A stretch of 44,086 nucleotides of DNA. Source: Bryobacteraceae bacterium (GTDB lineage Bacteria; Acidobacteriota; Terriglobia; Bryobacterales; Bryobacteraceae). Position 1 is the first letter of the stretch. Each line of letters begins with the position of its first letter. A model generated the notes under the pieces. The model was not told the origin of the DNA. It searched no databases and saw nothing but the letters and a program-made list of their open reading frames with translations. Below, in pieces: positions 32,601 to 41,193 of the stretch. The stretch lies in NCBI GenBank assembly GCA_025928545.1, contig JAICJH010000058.1, positions 1 to 44,086 of the forward strand. The letters are read 5' to 3'. A program made the position numbers and the translations under genes.

Positions 32601-33272
32601 CTGCACCTCGCCGATCGCGTCAACGCTGGGGGAAATCAGGCCGCTCAGACTTCCGACTGTACCGGCATCCGCGTTCGTAATACCGTCCAGAGTGATCAGA
32701 AATGCGCCCGCTTGTCCGCCGTTTACGGGGCCCGTACCGCCGGAGCCGAAACCCCTGCTATCGGCGTTTGACGTTACCTGCACACCGGGCAGCGTTCTCA
32801 GGATGCCGACGTAATTGCGCCCCGACAGCGGCGTGTCTTCGATCTGAGTGGTGTTGACGACGACGGTCCGGTCGGAACTATCTGTAGCGACGTGGGCCGT
32901 TTCGGCTGTGACATCGATTGAAGTTGTGACGTCACCGACTTCGAGCCTGATTTCGGAGAGTGCTACCTTTTCCGACCCGCCTACTGTAATTCCGGTTCGG
33001 TTATACGATTTGAAACCGGGTTGGGCAGCGTGGAGGCTGTAGCCGCCGGGCACCAGATCGGGGAAGAGAAATGCTCCGCTCGAGTCCGTCCTGAATTGAC
33101 GCACCTGTTTCGTCAAATCACTGGTCACTTCCACTGTTGCGCCCACGATGGCCGCGCCCGCCGTGTCGCTGATGGTCCCGGAGATCTGCCCGCTGACACT
33201 CTGCGCATCCGCGCCCGATGTCAGCGCGAGCAGAGCGAACAACATAGTCGTTGCAATTCGAATGGTCTTCAT
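29655..33272 (-). CDS. Oar-like TonB-dependent receptor, copy 1
   Basis: A 1205-aa outer-membrane receptor. The signal peptide (MKTIRIATTMLFALLALTSGADA) is followed by a carboxypeptidase-regulatory-like beta-sandwich (about 25-110, GTISDTAGAAIVGATVEV). A plug domain (about 120-240, V-N-G-G-Q-A-G-A-F-L-I-T-L-D-G) and a large barrel ending in LSLRLRF follow. The terminal phenylalanine is the usual outer-membrane insertion signal. AAGAGG lies 8 bases before ATG, a good ribosome-binding site. It is a close paralogue of the neighbour at 33484 and lies 211 bases downstream of it. An imported ligand is likely (peptide, glycan or siderophore) but cannot be chosen. Confidence 0.9.
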   Translation of the reverse strand: MKTIRIATTMLFALLALTSGADAQSVSGQISGTISDTAGAAIVGATVEVTSDLTKQVRQFRTDSSGAFLFPDLVPGGYSLHAAQPGFKSYNRTGITVGGSEKVALSEIRLEVGDVTTSIDVTAETAHVATDSSDRTVVVNTTQIEDTPLSGRNYVGILRTLPGVQVTSNADSRGFGSGGTGPVNGGQAGAFLITLDGITNADAGTVGSLSGLISPSVDAIGEVQVMVTNYTAAYGSRSGGQMNVSIKNGTAQFHGTGYYYLRHEQFNANEWFNNKLGNPKGRYRYQNPGGTIGGPVLIPGTGFNKSRTKLFFFFSEDELFNTSTGAVNHLTMPTALERAGDYSKTTTSTGVLIPVKNSSGQPYSGNVIPQSVISPVGAAMMNLFPQPNTTDPTGQRGYNFQSQYVIDNPRRDRIARVDYNINPKTTAYARLIFDYYGSDGFGSILGATGANWGQLLTGLDYPARGVVGTVIHTFTPTLVNESTWGVNLYRFHVNVKDQALFAANQLPLKGANGQALALPNFFNGNNLNLLPLLNFGTNQPQAAGQAVTAPPSFGFDSRFPFVADDTTQDFSDTLTWIKGHHNMKFGVYWEHNRKQAAVYSTYNAAGTYWFGSDSANPNDTGYAFSNMLTGVVQAYGQDNKKVMYYSAYDQPEWFAQDTWKASRRLTVDAGVRFQRIQPTLEQGAQLSLFSAETYNQANAGQLLFPAIVNGAKVALNPVTKATYAFPRATSFDPASYPSTGNPYSGMVVYDSSFFHTPPIAVSPRVGFAWDVFGNGKTAVRGGFGIFFSRPYGSDQLAAGGSGNGPMVAPPSFQSPIFFNTTIANLLNSQGFISPQNVNGGSRDLKNPVTYDWSFGIQRDLGKGIILDAAYAANVAHHQFGSANDFNAVAPYTDWTPSGGPVQKYLDPTSANGGTAAFYSANLIRALAGRYNYGQINTWTQIGESNYNSLQVQINRRFGRRLQFGTNYTWSKTIIFSHNQYLPDNLTKNVTNRPHTVNINFGYKLPDGSSLLKKNVIARAVLDGWNVNGIGALFVGTPITVGCAVTGQPIGYWYGTPTDNPGLRCQMNGNLWLPSGATPASNGSTADPRLWYPFNAGGALSTNPGFVLPSASSFGIGNTPLTLTYGPGFENWDLSAYKAFRLGKESRSLEFRAEAFNAFNHFNPGNPNSSLTYNFTTGAQTNAAFGTIGTAQNTARKTVLSLRLRF

Positions 33273-33483
33273 GAATAAGCCTCTTTACATTGCGAAATGG
33301 TTGAGCCACTGACACGCCTGGACGAACACAAGTTGGTTCAGATTGACGACCCACTATGTATAAGAACGGTTCAGGTATTCGTTTCCGTGCGAGAGTGGAC
33401 GAGCTTTTTCTCAGATCGGAAGGAATGCGCCGTTGATTTGAGGATCTTCCAAAAGCCGGCTGCTCAATCGCTCCCGTGGCACA

Positions 33484-36400
33484 TCAGAAGCGGAGGCGAA
33501 CTGATAATGCCGCGTGCCGAGCCTGGACTATCGCTCCACCCGTGGCACCCGCCGCCGTAGGGGGAATCGTGCCGAACGCAGCATTCGTGTTAATCCCGTT
33601 GGAAAAATTCAGTACCAATTGTGTATTCGGATTTCCGGGGTTGAAGTGATTCAGCGTGTTGAAGGTCTCTAAGCGAATTTCAATTGTTCTGGTGTTGTTC
33701 TTACCCAGTTGAAACGATTTATAAGCGCTCAGGTCAATCGAATCTATGCCCGGACCATATGTCAGCGTGAGCGGCGTGTTCCCGATTCCGAAGGAGTTTG
33801 CCGCGGGAAGAGCGAAGCTTGAAGCATCGAACGGATACCACGTCGAACGGGATATACCCGCGGGCGGCTGAGCAGTTTGGGGAAGCCACAGATTTCCGGT
33901 CATCTGACAGCGAAGCGGTGGTGTGTCCGTGGGAGTGCCAAACCAATAGCCTATCGGTGCGCCTTGTGCGAGGCAGTTTACGGTAAGCGGAGTGCCGTAA
34001 TAAAATGTGCCGTTGCCATTGATGCGCCAACCGGAAAGCAGCGTCCGAAGCCACAAATGATCCCGTACGACACGTGCGCCAGGCACTGCATAAGCGAAGT
34101 TCAGATTGACGCTCTGGGGGCGTCCGGTTACATTCTTCGTCAGGTAATCTGGTAAGAACTGGTTTCGGTTATAAACAAAGGTTTTTGACCAGGTGTGATT
34201 GAGACCAAACTGCACGCGCCCCCAGCGCTTTCGCGCCTGGGACTGCAGGGCATCGTAGTAAGACTCACCGGCACTTGTGTAAGTGTTGATCGCCCCGTAT
34301 CCCTGGTATCCGCCAGATCTCGCCCGAACCAGATTCGTTGAATAGAAGGCGCTGGTTCCCCCGTTGGCGCTTGTGGGATCGAGATACGCCGGGTTAGCAA
34401 CCCCATCTGAAGTACCCGTTGGTTTCCAGTCCGTGTATGGCGCCACAGCGTTCAGGTCGAAAGCCGCGCCGAACTGATGATGGGCAACGTTTCCAACATA
34501 AGCAACATCGAGCACCACTCCCCCGACGACACGTTGAACCCCGAGGCTCCAGCTATAGGTCGACGGATTTGGATAATCCAGCGATCCGCCCGCAACGTTC
34601 TGCGGCGTCATCGACGCCCCGGAGTTCAGCAGCGCGGAGAGACTTGTATTCAGAACCAGACTGGTTCGCACAGCTGGCGGCGCAATCATCGGCCCGACTC
34701 CGGATGGCAGTGCGGCAATCGCGGCGGCATTTTGCGCGCGTCCGTAGTAGATGCCGAAACCGCCGCGAATTGCCGTCTTTCCGTTGCCGAAAACATCCCA
34801 CGCGAATCCGACACGAGGTCCGACAGCGACGGGCGGCGTGTTCCAAAGACTCGTGGTGTACCGGCTCATCCCGGAATAGGGATTGTTATTCGTCTGAACC
34901 GATAATGGATCGAATGAACCCGCGCTCTGATAAGCGTACGAAGCGCCGGTGACAACATTCCTCGCGACGCGGTTCGCCGACGGACATACACCTTGTGCAG
35001 CTACCGGCGTGGTGCAGGCGGGATACAGCAGTTGCGCGGCCTGAGCCGGGTCGTAGCCCGATTGGGAAAACAAGCCCAGCGCAGCGCCGTCGGAGTAGAC
35101 CGCTCCCAGCCTTTGGAACCTGACACCCGCGTCCACCGTGAATCGTCGTCCCGCTCTCCAGGTATCCTGCAGAAACCACTCGAATTGCCGGTACCGGGCG
35201 CGATTGTAGAGTGACTTGCTGTCCTCGCCGTATGCCTGAACGGTTCCGAGAAGAGCGTTTGAGTAAGCATATCCCGTGTCCAGCGGGTTGGCGGAATCGG
35301 AACCGAACCAGAATGTACCGGCGGAATTGTATGTCGAGTAGACGGGTTCATTACGCGCGTCGTGCTCGTAGTAGAACCCAGCCTTGACGGAATGTCTTTC
35401 CTGAAGCCAGGCAACTTTCCAGGTGAAACTCATCAGGGTGTCAGTCCCGTGGAACGGCCACCGGCTATCCCACCCGAATGAGGGAGGCGCCGTGACCGAT
35501 TGACCCGGCGATTGCGCCTGATTTGTGCCGAAATTCAGGTTGGGCAGCACGTTCCGAATATTGGCGCCGAACAGGTTGGGCAACTGGATGCCGTCACCGG
35601 AAGGGCTCCGCAGCGCAGGAAGTTTCTCGGCCGCATACCGGGCCGGATCGAGGACACTGATAATGTCTTCCGACCGGTTTATGCCCCAGGAAAATGAACT
35701 GGTCAGATCAGGCCGAAGAGTCTGCACTACTGTGCCGACGATCCCCCCCGATGGAAGATCCCAGCCAGTTGCCAACTGACCCCAATTGGCTCCAGATGCT
35801 CCCAATAGCGATCCGTATCCGTCATTCCCCTGATAGTCCTGTATCAGGCGAATGAATGACGTAGTTCGCGGACCTGGCTGATAATCCAACCGTAGAATCC
35901 TGTCTTCACGCGGATTGGATTGCGTTTGCTGGTAAATGGCGTTGTATCCGCGCTTGCCGGTCAAGTCTGTGACAAACGGCGCCGGAAATAAATTCAGCAG
36001 GGCTGCCCCCGCCGTATCGATACGGCTCGGGGGGATGATGTTTCCCACAAAAGGCCGTCCTGCCAGAGGGTCCCGGATGGGAATTGAGACACCCGTGGAG
36101 GTTACAGTCCCCGAGAAGTCTCCGGTGCGTTCCGCGCTGCCGGGCATTGTGTAGGCCGCGGGTGGGGTGGTGGAGTGCGTGTTCAGGCGATCATCCGAGA
36201 AGAAAAAAAACAAATTCCGCAGCCTTAGCGGAAGGTGTCTTCCCGGAATCGCCAGCGGGCCTCCGACGGTCCCGCCTGGGTTTTGAAAACGATAAAGAGG
36301 CCTCGCGACGCTGGTCGAGTTGTTGAAGAACTCGTTCGCATTCAGAGCTTCGTTGCGCCAGAAATAGTATGCGGTCCCCTGGAGCCTGCTTGATCCGCTT

Positions 36401-37158
36401 CGCACGCTCACGTTGATCTGACCGGCGGCGCGCGATCCGTATTCCGCCGAGAAGTTGCCGGTCAGAACAGTAATCTCCCCGATGGCATCGACGCTTGGCG
36501 AGAGAATGCCTCCCAAGCCAAGGTTTCCGCTGTCCTGATTCCCTATCCCGTCCAGGACTACCAGCATTTGGCCGGTTTGTCCGCCATTTACGGTAGGCGC
36601 CTGCGGCGGCCAGCCTCGCGTATCGTGAGCATTTGTGTCTACAACTCCGGGCAACACTTTCATGACGCCGAGATAATCACGGCCCCGGACGGGCGTATCT
36701 TCGATCTGGGCTTTGCCGATCGTTTGACTGTGCTCCGAACTGTCTGTACCGAGGCGCGTAGCGTTCGCCCGTTCCTGGTCAGCTTCGCTCGCGAGAACGC
36801 TCACCTGCGTTTCAACCGTCGCGATACTCAAGAGGATGTCCAGTTGGACCCGATTGCCAAGCGGAACATCGAGACGCCGTAACGAGGGTGCAAATCCATC
36901 GCGCGTAACGGTCACTTCATACTTGCCGCCGGGGATCAGGGGAATCGAATAAATCCCGGTGAGCGCGGATACAGCGGGATAGACAACTTTGGTATCCAGA
37001 TTTCGCGCTTCGACGCGCGCGTAGGGGACTGTTGCACCCTGCGAGTCGAACACAAAACCCGTGATGACAGACGAGCTATTCTGACCGCTGAGGACACCTG
37101 GCAGGGCAAGACATAACGCTGCACACAGCTTCAGGACGGAGCCCCGTGTCGTCCGCAT
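33484..37158 (-). CDS. Oar-like TonB-dependent receptor, copy 2
   Basis: A 1224-aa receptor with the same layout as copy 1: a signal peptide ending in SGQ (MRTTRGSVLKLCAALCLALPGVLSG), a carboxypeptidase-regulatory-like domain (ITGFVFDSQGATVPYARVEA), the plug (VNGGQTGQMLVVLDG), then a barrel ending LSVRLRF. Barrel segments such as NPGGTVGGPL, PRVGFAWDVFGNGKTAIRGG and HTWSKTFVYNRNQFLPDYLTKNVTGRPQSVN are shared with copy 1, which indicates tandem duplication. ATG 37156-37158 is chosen to begin at the signal peptide; a frame to 37239 is longer. It diverges from the ECF sigma gene across 248 bases, a natural site for co-regulation. Confidence 0.9.
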   Translation of the reverse strand: MRTTRGSVLKLCAALCLALPGVLSGQNSSSVITGFVFDSQGATVPYARVEARNLDTKVVYPAVSALTGIYSIPLIPGGKYEVTVTRDGFAPSLRRLDVPLGNRVQLDILLSIATVETQVSVLASEADQERANATRLGTDSSEHSQTIGKAQIEDTPVRGRDYLGVMKVLPGVVDTNAHDTRGWPPQAPTVNGGQTGQMLVVLDGIGNQDSGNLGLGGILSPSVDAIGEITVLTGNFSAEYGSRAAGQINVSVRSGSSRLQGTAYYFWRNEALNANEFFNNSTSVARPLYRFQNPGGTVGGPLAIPGRHLPLRLRNLFFFFSDDRLNTHSTTPPAAYTMPGSAERTGDFSGTVTSTGVSIPIRDPLAGRPFVGNIIPPSRIDTAGAALLNLFPAPFVTDLTGKRGYNAIYQQTQSNPREDRILRLDYQPGPRTTSFIRLIQDYQGNDGYGSLLGASGANWGQLATGWDLPSGGIVGTVVQTLRPDLTSSFSWGINRSEDIISVLDPARYAAEKLPALRSPSGDGIQLPNLFGANIRNVLPNLNFGTNQAQSPGQSVTAPPSFGWDSRWPFHGTDTLMSFTWKVAWLQERHSVKAGFYYEHDARNEPVYSTYNSAGTFWFGSDSANPLDTGYAYSNALLGTVQAYGEDSKSLYNRARYRQFEWFLQDTWRAGRRFTVDAGVRFQRLGAVYSDGAALGLFSQSGYDPAQAAQLLYPACTTPVAAQGVCPSANRVARNVVTGASYAYQSAGSFDPLSVQTNNNPYSGMSRYTTSLWNTPPVAVGPRVGFAWDVFGNGKTAIRGGFGIYYGRAQNAAAIAALPSGVGPMIAPPAVRTSLVLNTSLSALLNSGASMTPQNVAGGSLDYPNPSTYSWSLGVQRVVGGVVLDVAYVGNVAHHQFGAAFDLNAVAPYTDWKPTGTSDGVANPAYLDPTSANGGTSAFYSTNLVRARSGGYQGYGAINTYTSAGESYYDALQSQARKRWGRVQFGLNHTWSKTFVYNRNQFLPDYLTKNVTGRPQSVNLNFAYAVPGARVVRDHLWLRTLLSGWRINGNGTFYYGTPLTVNCLAQGAPIGYWFGTPTDTPPLRCQMTGNLWLPQTAQPPAGISRSTWYPFDASSFALPAANSFGIGNTPLTLTYGPGIDSIDLSAYKSFQLGKNNTRTIEIRLETFNTLNHFNPGNPNTQLVLNFSNGINTNAAFGTIPPTAAGATGGAIVQARHAALSVRLRF

Positions 37159-37406
37159 AAACACCACGAGCTTGCTTGGTGAAACCTCTACTGAAATATA
37201 CAACGTTCCGGCGCGGTGAATCCGTGCAAGACGGCGCAAATATTTTCGATCGGGCAGCTGAATGGTGCGGCTTGTCCAATTTTACCCACTCGCACGGTAC
37301 GTCCTGAACAATTGGGTTAGAATGAATGCGGAGAAATTCGTATTGAGCGGGGAATGCTGCTCGCCGGCTGCCATGTCGCCCCGACTCCACCGTACGGCAC
37401 ATCGGA

Positions 37407-37994
37407 ATGGATAGAGATCTCGAGTCCGCTTTTCGCGAAGACTATTCCAGCCTGTGCAGGTACGTATATAGAATCATCGCCGATCCGGAAGATGCCGCCG
37501 AGATTGTTCAGGAGACATTCCTGCGCTTTCACAGGATGCGCGCGAAATGCGGCCAGGCCTGCGATCGTGTTCTTCTCTATCGTGTTGCGCGAAATCTCGC
37601 AATCGACTGTTTGCGCCGCAGGCAAACCCGAAAGCGTCACCATGACGCTGAGACGCGCATCCTGGAGATGCCGACGGTCGAATCCACCGAAGACACTCTC
37701 ATGGGGCAGGAACTCAGGGATCAGTTGCAAATAGCTCTTCGGAGCCTGAAACCGAAAGAAGCCGAAGCAGTCATACTGAGATATGAAGGCCATTCCTACG
37801 GCGATATCGCTTTGATCCTTGAAATTCAACCAAATTCCGTCGGGCCCATGATCACGCGCGGACTGGGTAAACTGCGCGAAGCCTGGGCGGCGATATCGGA
37901 TGGCAGCGAATTAACAGTACGCATAGCGCCAGCGACCGACGCTCCTGCTGAAAGGAAGTCCCGGCCCGGAACCCGGACGCGTTCAGCCGGTTAG
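37407..37994 (+). CDS. ECF-type RNA polymerase sigma factor
   Basis: A 195-aa sigma-70-family ECF factor. Region 2 is visible as YSSLCRYVYRIIADPEDAAEIVQETFLRFHR (with D-A-A-E-I-V-Q-E-T-F), then RVARNLAIDCLRRR. Region 4 is at about 118-165 (LKPKEAEAVILRYEGHSYGDIALILEIQPNSVGPMITRGLGKLRE). A basic, low-complexity tail of about 30 residues is unlike the core. It is divergent from the receptor gene and followed 150 bases later by a membrane protein that may be its anti-sigma factor. Functionally it probably drives a small regulon, perhaps the receptors, but no target promoter was identified. Confidence 0.92.
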   Translation: MDRDLESAFREDYSSLCRYVYRIIADPEDAAEIVQETFLRFHRMRAKCGQACDRVLLYRVARNLAIDCLRRRQTRKRHHDAETRILEMPTVESTEDTLMGQELRDQLQIALRSLKPKEAEAVILRYEGHSYGDIALILEIQPNSVGPMITRGLGKLREAWAAISDGSELTVRIAPATDAPAERKSRPGTRTRSAG

Positions 37995-38144
37995 TTTCGG
38001 GGAATTGCCTCGCGCCGGTTTCCGATAGCGGGGCGGCGGGTTTTTGTTTCGCGGAACCTCATTGATTACTTCATGATTCTTTTATCGCTGTACTAAACTG
38101 AGACTGTCAAACGCTTCTTCTTTAGAGCCTGGGTACACGCTTCA

Positions 38145-39965
38145 ATGCTGCGCGACCGCGACCAAGGGCCAAGTCCCGACGAACAAGAAGGACCCGACGC
38201 CGCTGAGTTGCTGGCCTGGCTGGACAACGAGTTGCCGCCACACCGGGCGCTTCAGGTGAGGCATGCGATCGACACATCCGCATCGGTTCGGGCACGGCTG
38301 CACAGAGTACGCCGCGACTCGGCGCTCCACTCAGAACTCGTAGCCCATGAGTTGCCCCCGCGTATGCCCGGCCTGGATGACGCTCTAAAAGAGTTTGCAG
38401 CCAGGCTGGAGCGGGAACAGGATAATGACGCGGCAGCTGAGGCGGCTTTGGGCGGCAAAGTCAGGTCAGGCAGATCGCTTCTTACGTCACGTTGGTTGCG
38501 AATTGCGGCATGCATCGTTTTATCCGGCGGAGTTGCAGCCTATTGGCTCAGCCGCGGACCGTTAATTCACGTTCTTGCTCACGACGTGCTGAATCACGCG
38601 AACTCGGCCGAGGCGCAGTCCTATGCTCACATTCCGGCTCCTGTCGTTCATCAACGGATTCGGGCGATCAGGCGCGGGACCAATGCCAAAACGGAGAGCG
38701 CCGCGTGGGAATTGTGGAACCGACTCGACGGGTCCGAGTCGCACGAAGAGGTCAAGCCGATTGCCACGGACGCCGGAATACCAGCTGCGACCGTTTCCCC
38801 GGTGGTCGGCGAGTTGAAGGAGATACTCCAAAGCAACCGTATCGATCCAAGGCAACCGCTTTCCACACGGGCCTATGACAACTGGCGAAGCGCGAATCGC
38901 GTGGAGGAAGCGTTGACACCGACGATTACGGAAGGCGGAGCTTACGCCTTCAATGTGACGAGCACAGCAATGGGCTCCTCCGCGCCGGACAAACTGCTCC
39001 AGACGGAATTTACGATTCGGATGAGCGACTGGCACATCGTTGGAGAACGGATCAGGGTTCAGGCAGGAAGCGAGGTGCGGCAGTACGAGTTGACCGAAAC
39101 ATCATACGAAGTCGTATCCCTGGGGGCGCTGCCCCTTACAGTCTTCGGAGCACCTGCGCCCGTGGTTTTGGGCGGCGCGACGGGCCCGGCGGAGTCATCA
39201 CCGCCCCCGGTTACACCGGATCCTGCGATTGCATGGGCCCCTTCGACCGTGCAAAACGAACAGACCGGGATCGTCGCAGCTGCGATTGAGACGCAATATG
39301 CACTGCACACACTCAACGCCTGTACCGACGAACAGCTGACGATGGAATTGACCAACGACGGCCAGATAGTGATTCAGGGCTCGGTGCTGAACCAGAAAAG
39401 ATGGCAGCAAATCGTCGATGGCTTGTCTGGCCTTCACGCCAGGCCAGTGGTGCATATCAGCGTGCTCGATGTGCCTTCCTCACCCAAAGCAACTTCTGCC
39501 AATCTCGCCATTTCACCAGTGGACCGCGCACTGATTCACGCAACTGCCTTGTACCAGATTTCGGCAGCCAAATATGGATCTGACATCAGTTCGCTTTCCC
39601 GGAATTCCCGTTGGCTTATGGAAATCATGGTGCGCGATCACTTATTGGAGATCCAGGGAACTTTGGCGGAGTTGAGACGTTCCCTCGGGGCCGCACCCGT
39701 TAGCAAAGGGGAGACCGTCTCAGATTCGTTGCCTCTGTGGCCGGAGGGCGCCATTTCGTTGCTTCAGGATGTGCGGACGCTTAATGAGTTGCTGCATCGC
39801 GACTCCGTGACTACGATAAATTCGATGGACGATTCAGGTCGGCTGGCGATGCTCCGGTTGACCAACGCTCTATCTAACCCCGCAGCCCTCGCCGCTTACT
39901 GGTTTTCCGCACCCGGGGGACTGCCCGGAACATCACCCGCCAGCCAGGGACATACCGCTCAGTAA
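38145..39965 (+). CDS. Putative membrane anti-sigma factor with large periplasmic domain
   Basis: A 606-aa single-pass membrane protein. The cytosolic part (about 1-115) contains LLAWLDNELPPHRALQVRHAID, similar to the helical start of anti-sigma (zf-HC2/ASD-like) domains, but without the zinc histidine/cysteine pairs. A transmembrane helix lies at about 117-134 (WLRIAACIVLSGGVAAYWL). A long extracytoplasmic domain of some 470 residues follows, with no family I recognise. Its position just downstream of an ECF sigma gene suggests it holds that factor at the membrane. The divergence and the 150-base gap make this an inference. No stop overlap or coupling is seen. Confidence 0.6.
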   Translation: MLRDRDQGPSPDEQEGPDAAELLAWLDNELPPHRALQVRHAIDTSASVRARLHRVRRDSALHSELVAHELPPRMPGLDDALKEFAARLEREQDNDAAAEAALGGKVRSGRSLLTSRWLRIAACIVLSGGVAAYWLSRGPLIHVLAHDVLNHANSAEAQSYAHIPAPVVHQRIRAIRRGTNAKTESAAWELWNRLDGSESHEEVKPIATDAGIPAATVSPVVGELKEILQSNRIDPRQPLSTRAYDNWRSANRVEEALTPTITEGGAYAFNVTSTAMGSSAPDKLLQTEFTIRMSDWHIVGERIRVQAGSEVRQYELTETSYEVVSLGALPLTVFGAPAPVVLGGATGPAESSPPPVTPDPAIAWAPSTVQNEQTGIVAAAIETQYALHTLNACTDEQLTMELTNDGQIVIQGSVLNQKRWQQIVDGLSGLHARPVVHISVLDVPSSPKATSANLAISPVDRALIHATALYQISAAKYGSDISSLSRNSRWLMEIMVRDHLLEIQGTLAELRRSLGAAPVSKGETVSDSLPLWPEGAISLLQDVRTLNELLHRDSVTTINSMDDSGRLAMLRLTNALSNPAALAAYWFSAPGGLPGTSPASQGHTAQ

Positions 39966-40000
39966 TAACAAAGCCTCCTGACGGCTTTCACGCTTCATTC

Positions 40001-40167
40001 GAGAGGTTACTATAGGCTCCGCCGGGGGCTATTATTACCGCTGTCGCCGCTTCGGCCGGCGCGGTAAAAAGTCAGTTCGGGCTTATCGGCGTCTGCGTCG
40101 CCCAGTGCGCCGGGAACTCCGTTGGGCCAGAGGGGAATGGTTTGGGGTCCGGCTTGGCATCGTCCTG
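40001..40167 (-). pseudogene. Truncated, frameshifted copy of the 27621 alpha/beta hydrolase gene
   Basis: By eye, bases 40001-40167 align with 28375-28540 with about 9 in 10 bases identical and one inserted base. On the minus strand the frame reads PQTIPLWPNGVPGALGDADADKPELTFYRAGRSG, then shifts. Only this N-terminal piece is present, with no catalytic serine, so it is dead. It lies 12 kb from the parent and ends 36 bases before repeat copy h. It marks the left edge of the terminase cassette. Confidence 0.85.
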
Positions 40168-40203
40168 GGGCGCCTTCGTCTTGTTTCGATGCGGAAGAAT
40201 TTA

Positions 40204-40235
40204 ATGGCCGCCGATGCACGCCGGTTCACGCCGAT
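40204..40235 (+). repeat. 32-bp interspersed repeat, copy h
   Basis: Near-consensus copy (GCCGGTTCAC in the second unit), 126 bases before the terminase ATPase start. With copy i it brackets the three-gene cassette. The stretch to the gene (40236-40361) is T-rich and holds no gene. Confidence 0.9.
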
Positions 40236-40361
40236 CCTTCAGTCACAACTTTCTTTGGATTTCTTTTTTGGGGTTATCTACCTATCATTTCAGCCGTTTG
40301 CGGGAAATGGTGCTGTCTTTCCCTACCCCTGTTTTTTGGGCTCTCGTGGTATTCGATAGGC

Positions 40362-41162
40362 GTGATTAAGACTTTTGACGATTCGCTGATTGTTAGAACG
40401 ACGCGGAAACCCGAGGCGCCTATTGATGCCGTTACTTTCGCCCGAACCCGGCTGGGGTTTGAGCCCGATGCCCAACAGATCGAAGTACTGGAATCGACCG
40501 CTAAGCGCGGCATTCTGAATTGCTCGCGGCAGTGGGGGAAGTCCACCGTTTGCGCGGCGAAGGCGGTGCATCGCGCGTTCACGCGGCCGGGCAGCGTGGT
40601 GCTGGTGGCGAGTCCTTCGGAACGGCAGAGCGGCGAGTTTCTGCGGAAGGCCGGGGTACTGGTGCGGCGACTGAATATCAGGCCGCGCGGGGACGGCGAT
40701 AACACTACTTCCCTGCTCTTTCCGAATGGCTCGCGCATTGTCGGGCTGCCGGGGACAGAGGCTACGGTGCGCGGGTTCTCGGCGGTGTCGCTCATCCTCA
40801 TCGATGAGGCTTCGCGGGTGGACGACAGCATGTACGAAGCGCTCCGGCCGATGCTGGCGGTGGGCGGCGGCGACTTGTGGCTGATGAGCACGCCGAACGG
40901 CCAGCGTGGATTCTTCTATCAGGCGTGGCGGGATGAGGCGGAGGAATGGGTGCGGATCCGGGTGCGGGCTACGGATTGTGCGCGAATTCCGGAGGCATTT
41001 TTGAAGGGGGAGGAGGCGCGGATGCCGGCGGATTTGTTCGCGCAGGAGTATCTATGCGGGTTTAACGGGAATGACCGGGGGATGTTCGACCGGGCGCTGG
41101 TGGAGGCGGCTGTGGATGAGAACTATGACGAGTTAAAGATCGATCCGCCACAGGCGGCGTGA
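40362..41162 (+). CDS. Terminase large-subunit ATPase domain, stand-alone
   Basis: A 266-aa protein from GTG 40362. It carries the phage terminase ATPase fold: Q-I-E-V-L adenine-type region, Walker A CSRQWGKST (about residues 54-62), ASPSERQSGEFLRK, GLPGTEATVRGFS (coupling region) and Walker B LILIDEAS (D148-E149). Then STPNGQRGFFYQAW and the typical ending FAQEYLCGFNGNDRGMFDRALVEAA are seen. The fold ends where a normal large terminase would go on into the nuclease domain. That domain is encoded by the next gene. A longer reading from 40122 runs through the repeat and is unlikely. No capsid, portal or tail gene is near. Confidence 0.85.
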   Translation: MIKTFDDSLIVRTTRKPEAPIDAVTFARTRLGFEPDAQQIEVLESTAKRGILNCSRQWGKSTVCAAKAVHRAFTRPGSVVLVASPSERQSGEFLRKAGVLVRRLNIRPRGDGDNTTSLLFPNGSRIVGLPGTEATVRGFSAVSLILIDEASRVDDSMYEALRPMLAVGGGDLWLMSTPNGQRGFFYQAWRDEAEEWVRIRVRATDCARIPEAFLKGEEARMPADLFAQEYLCGFNGNDRGMFDRALVEAAVDENYDELKIDPPQAA

Positions 41163-41193
41163 AGGAAGAAAAGATCGGAAAAAAGGAAAGCTT

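Noticed and set aside
31500..32771. A long plus-strand frame opposite the first Oar-like receptor
   Set aside because: It is antisense to an identified receptor, has no recognisable motif and no ribosome-binding site.
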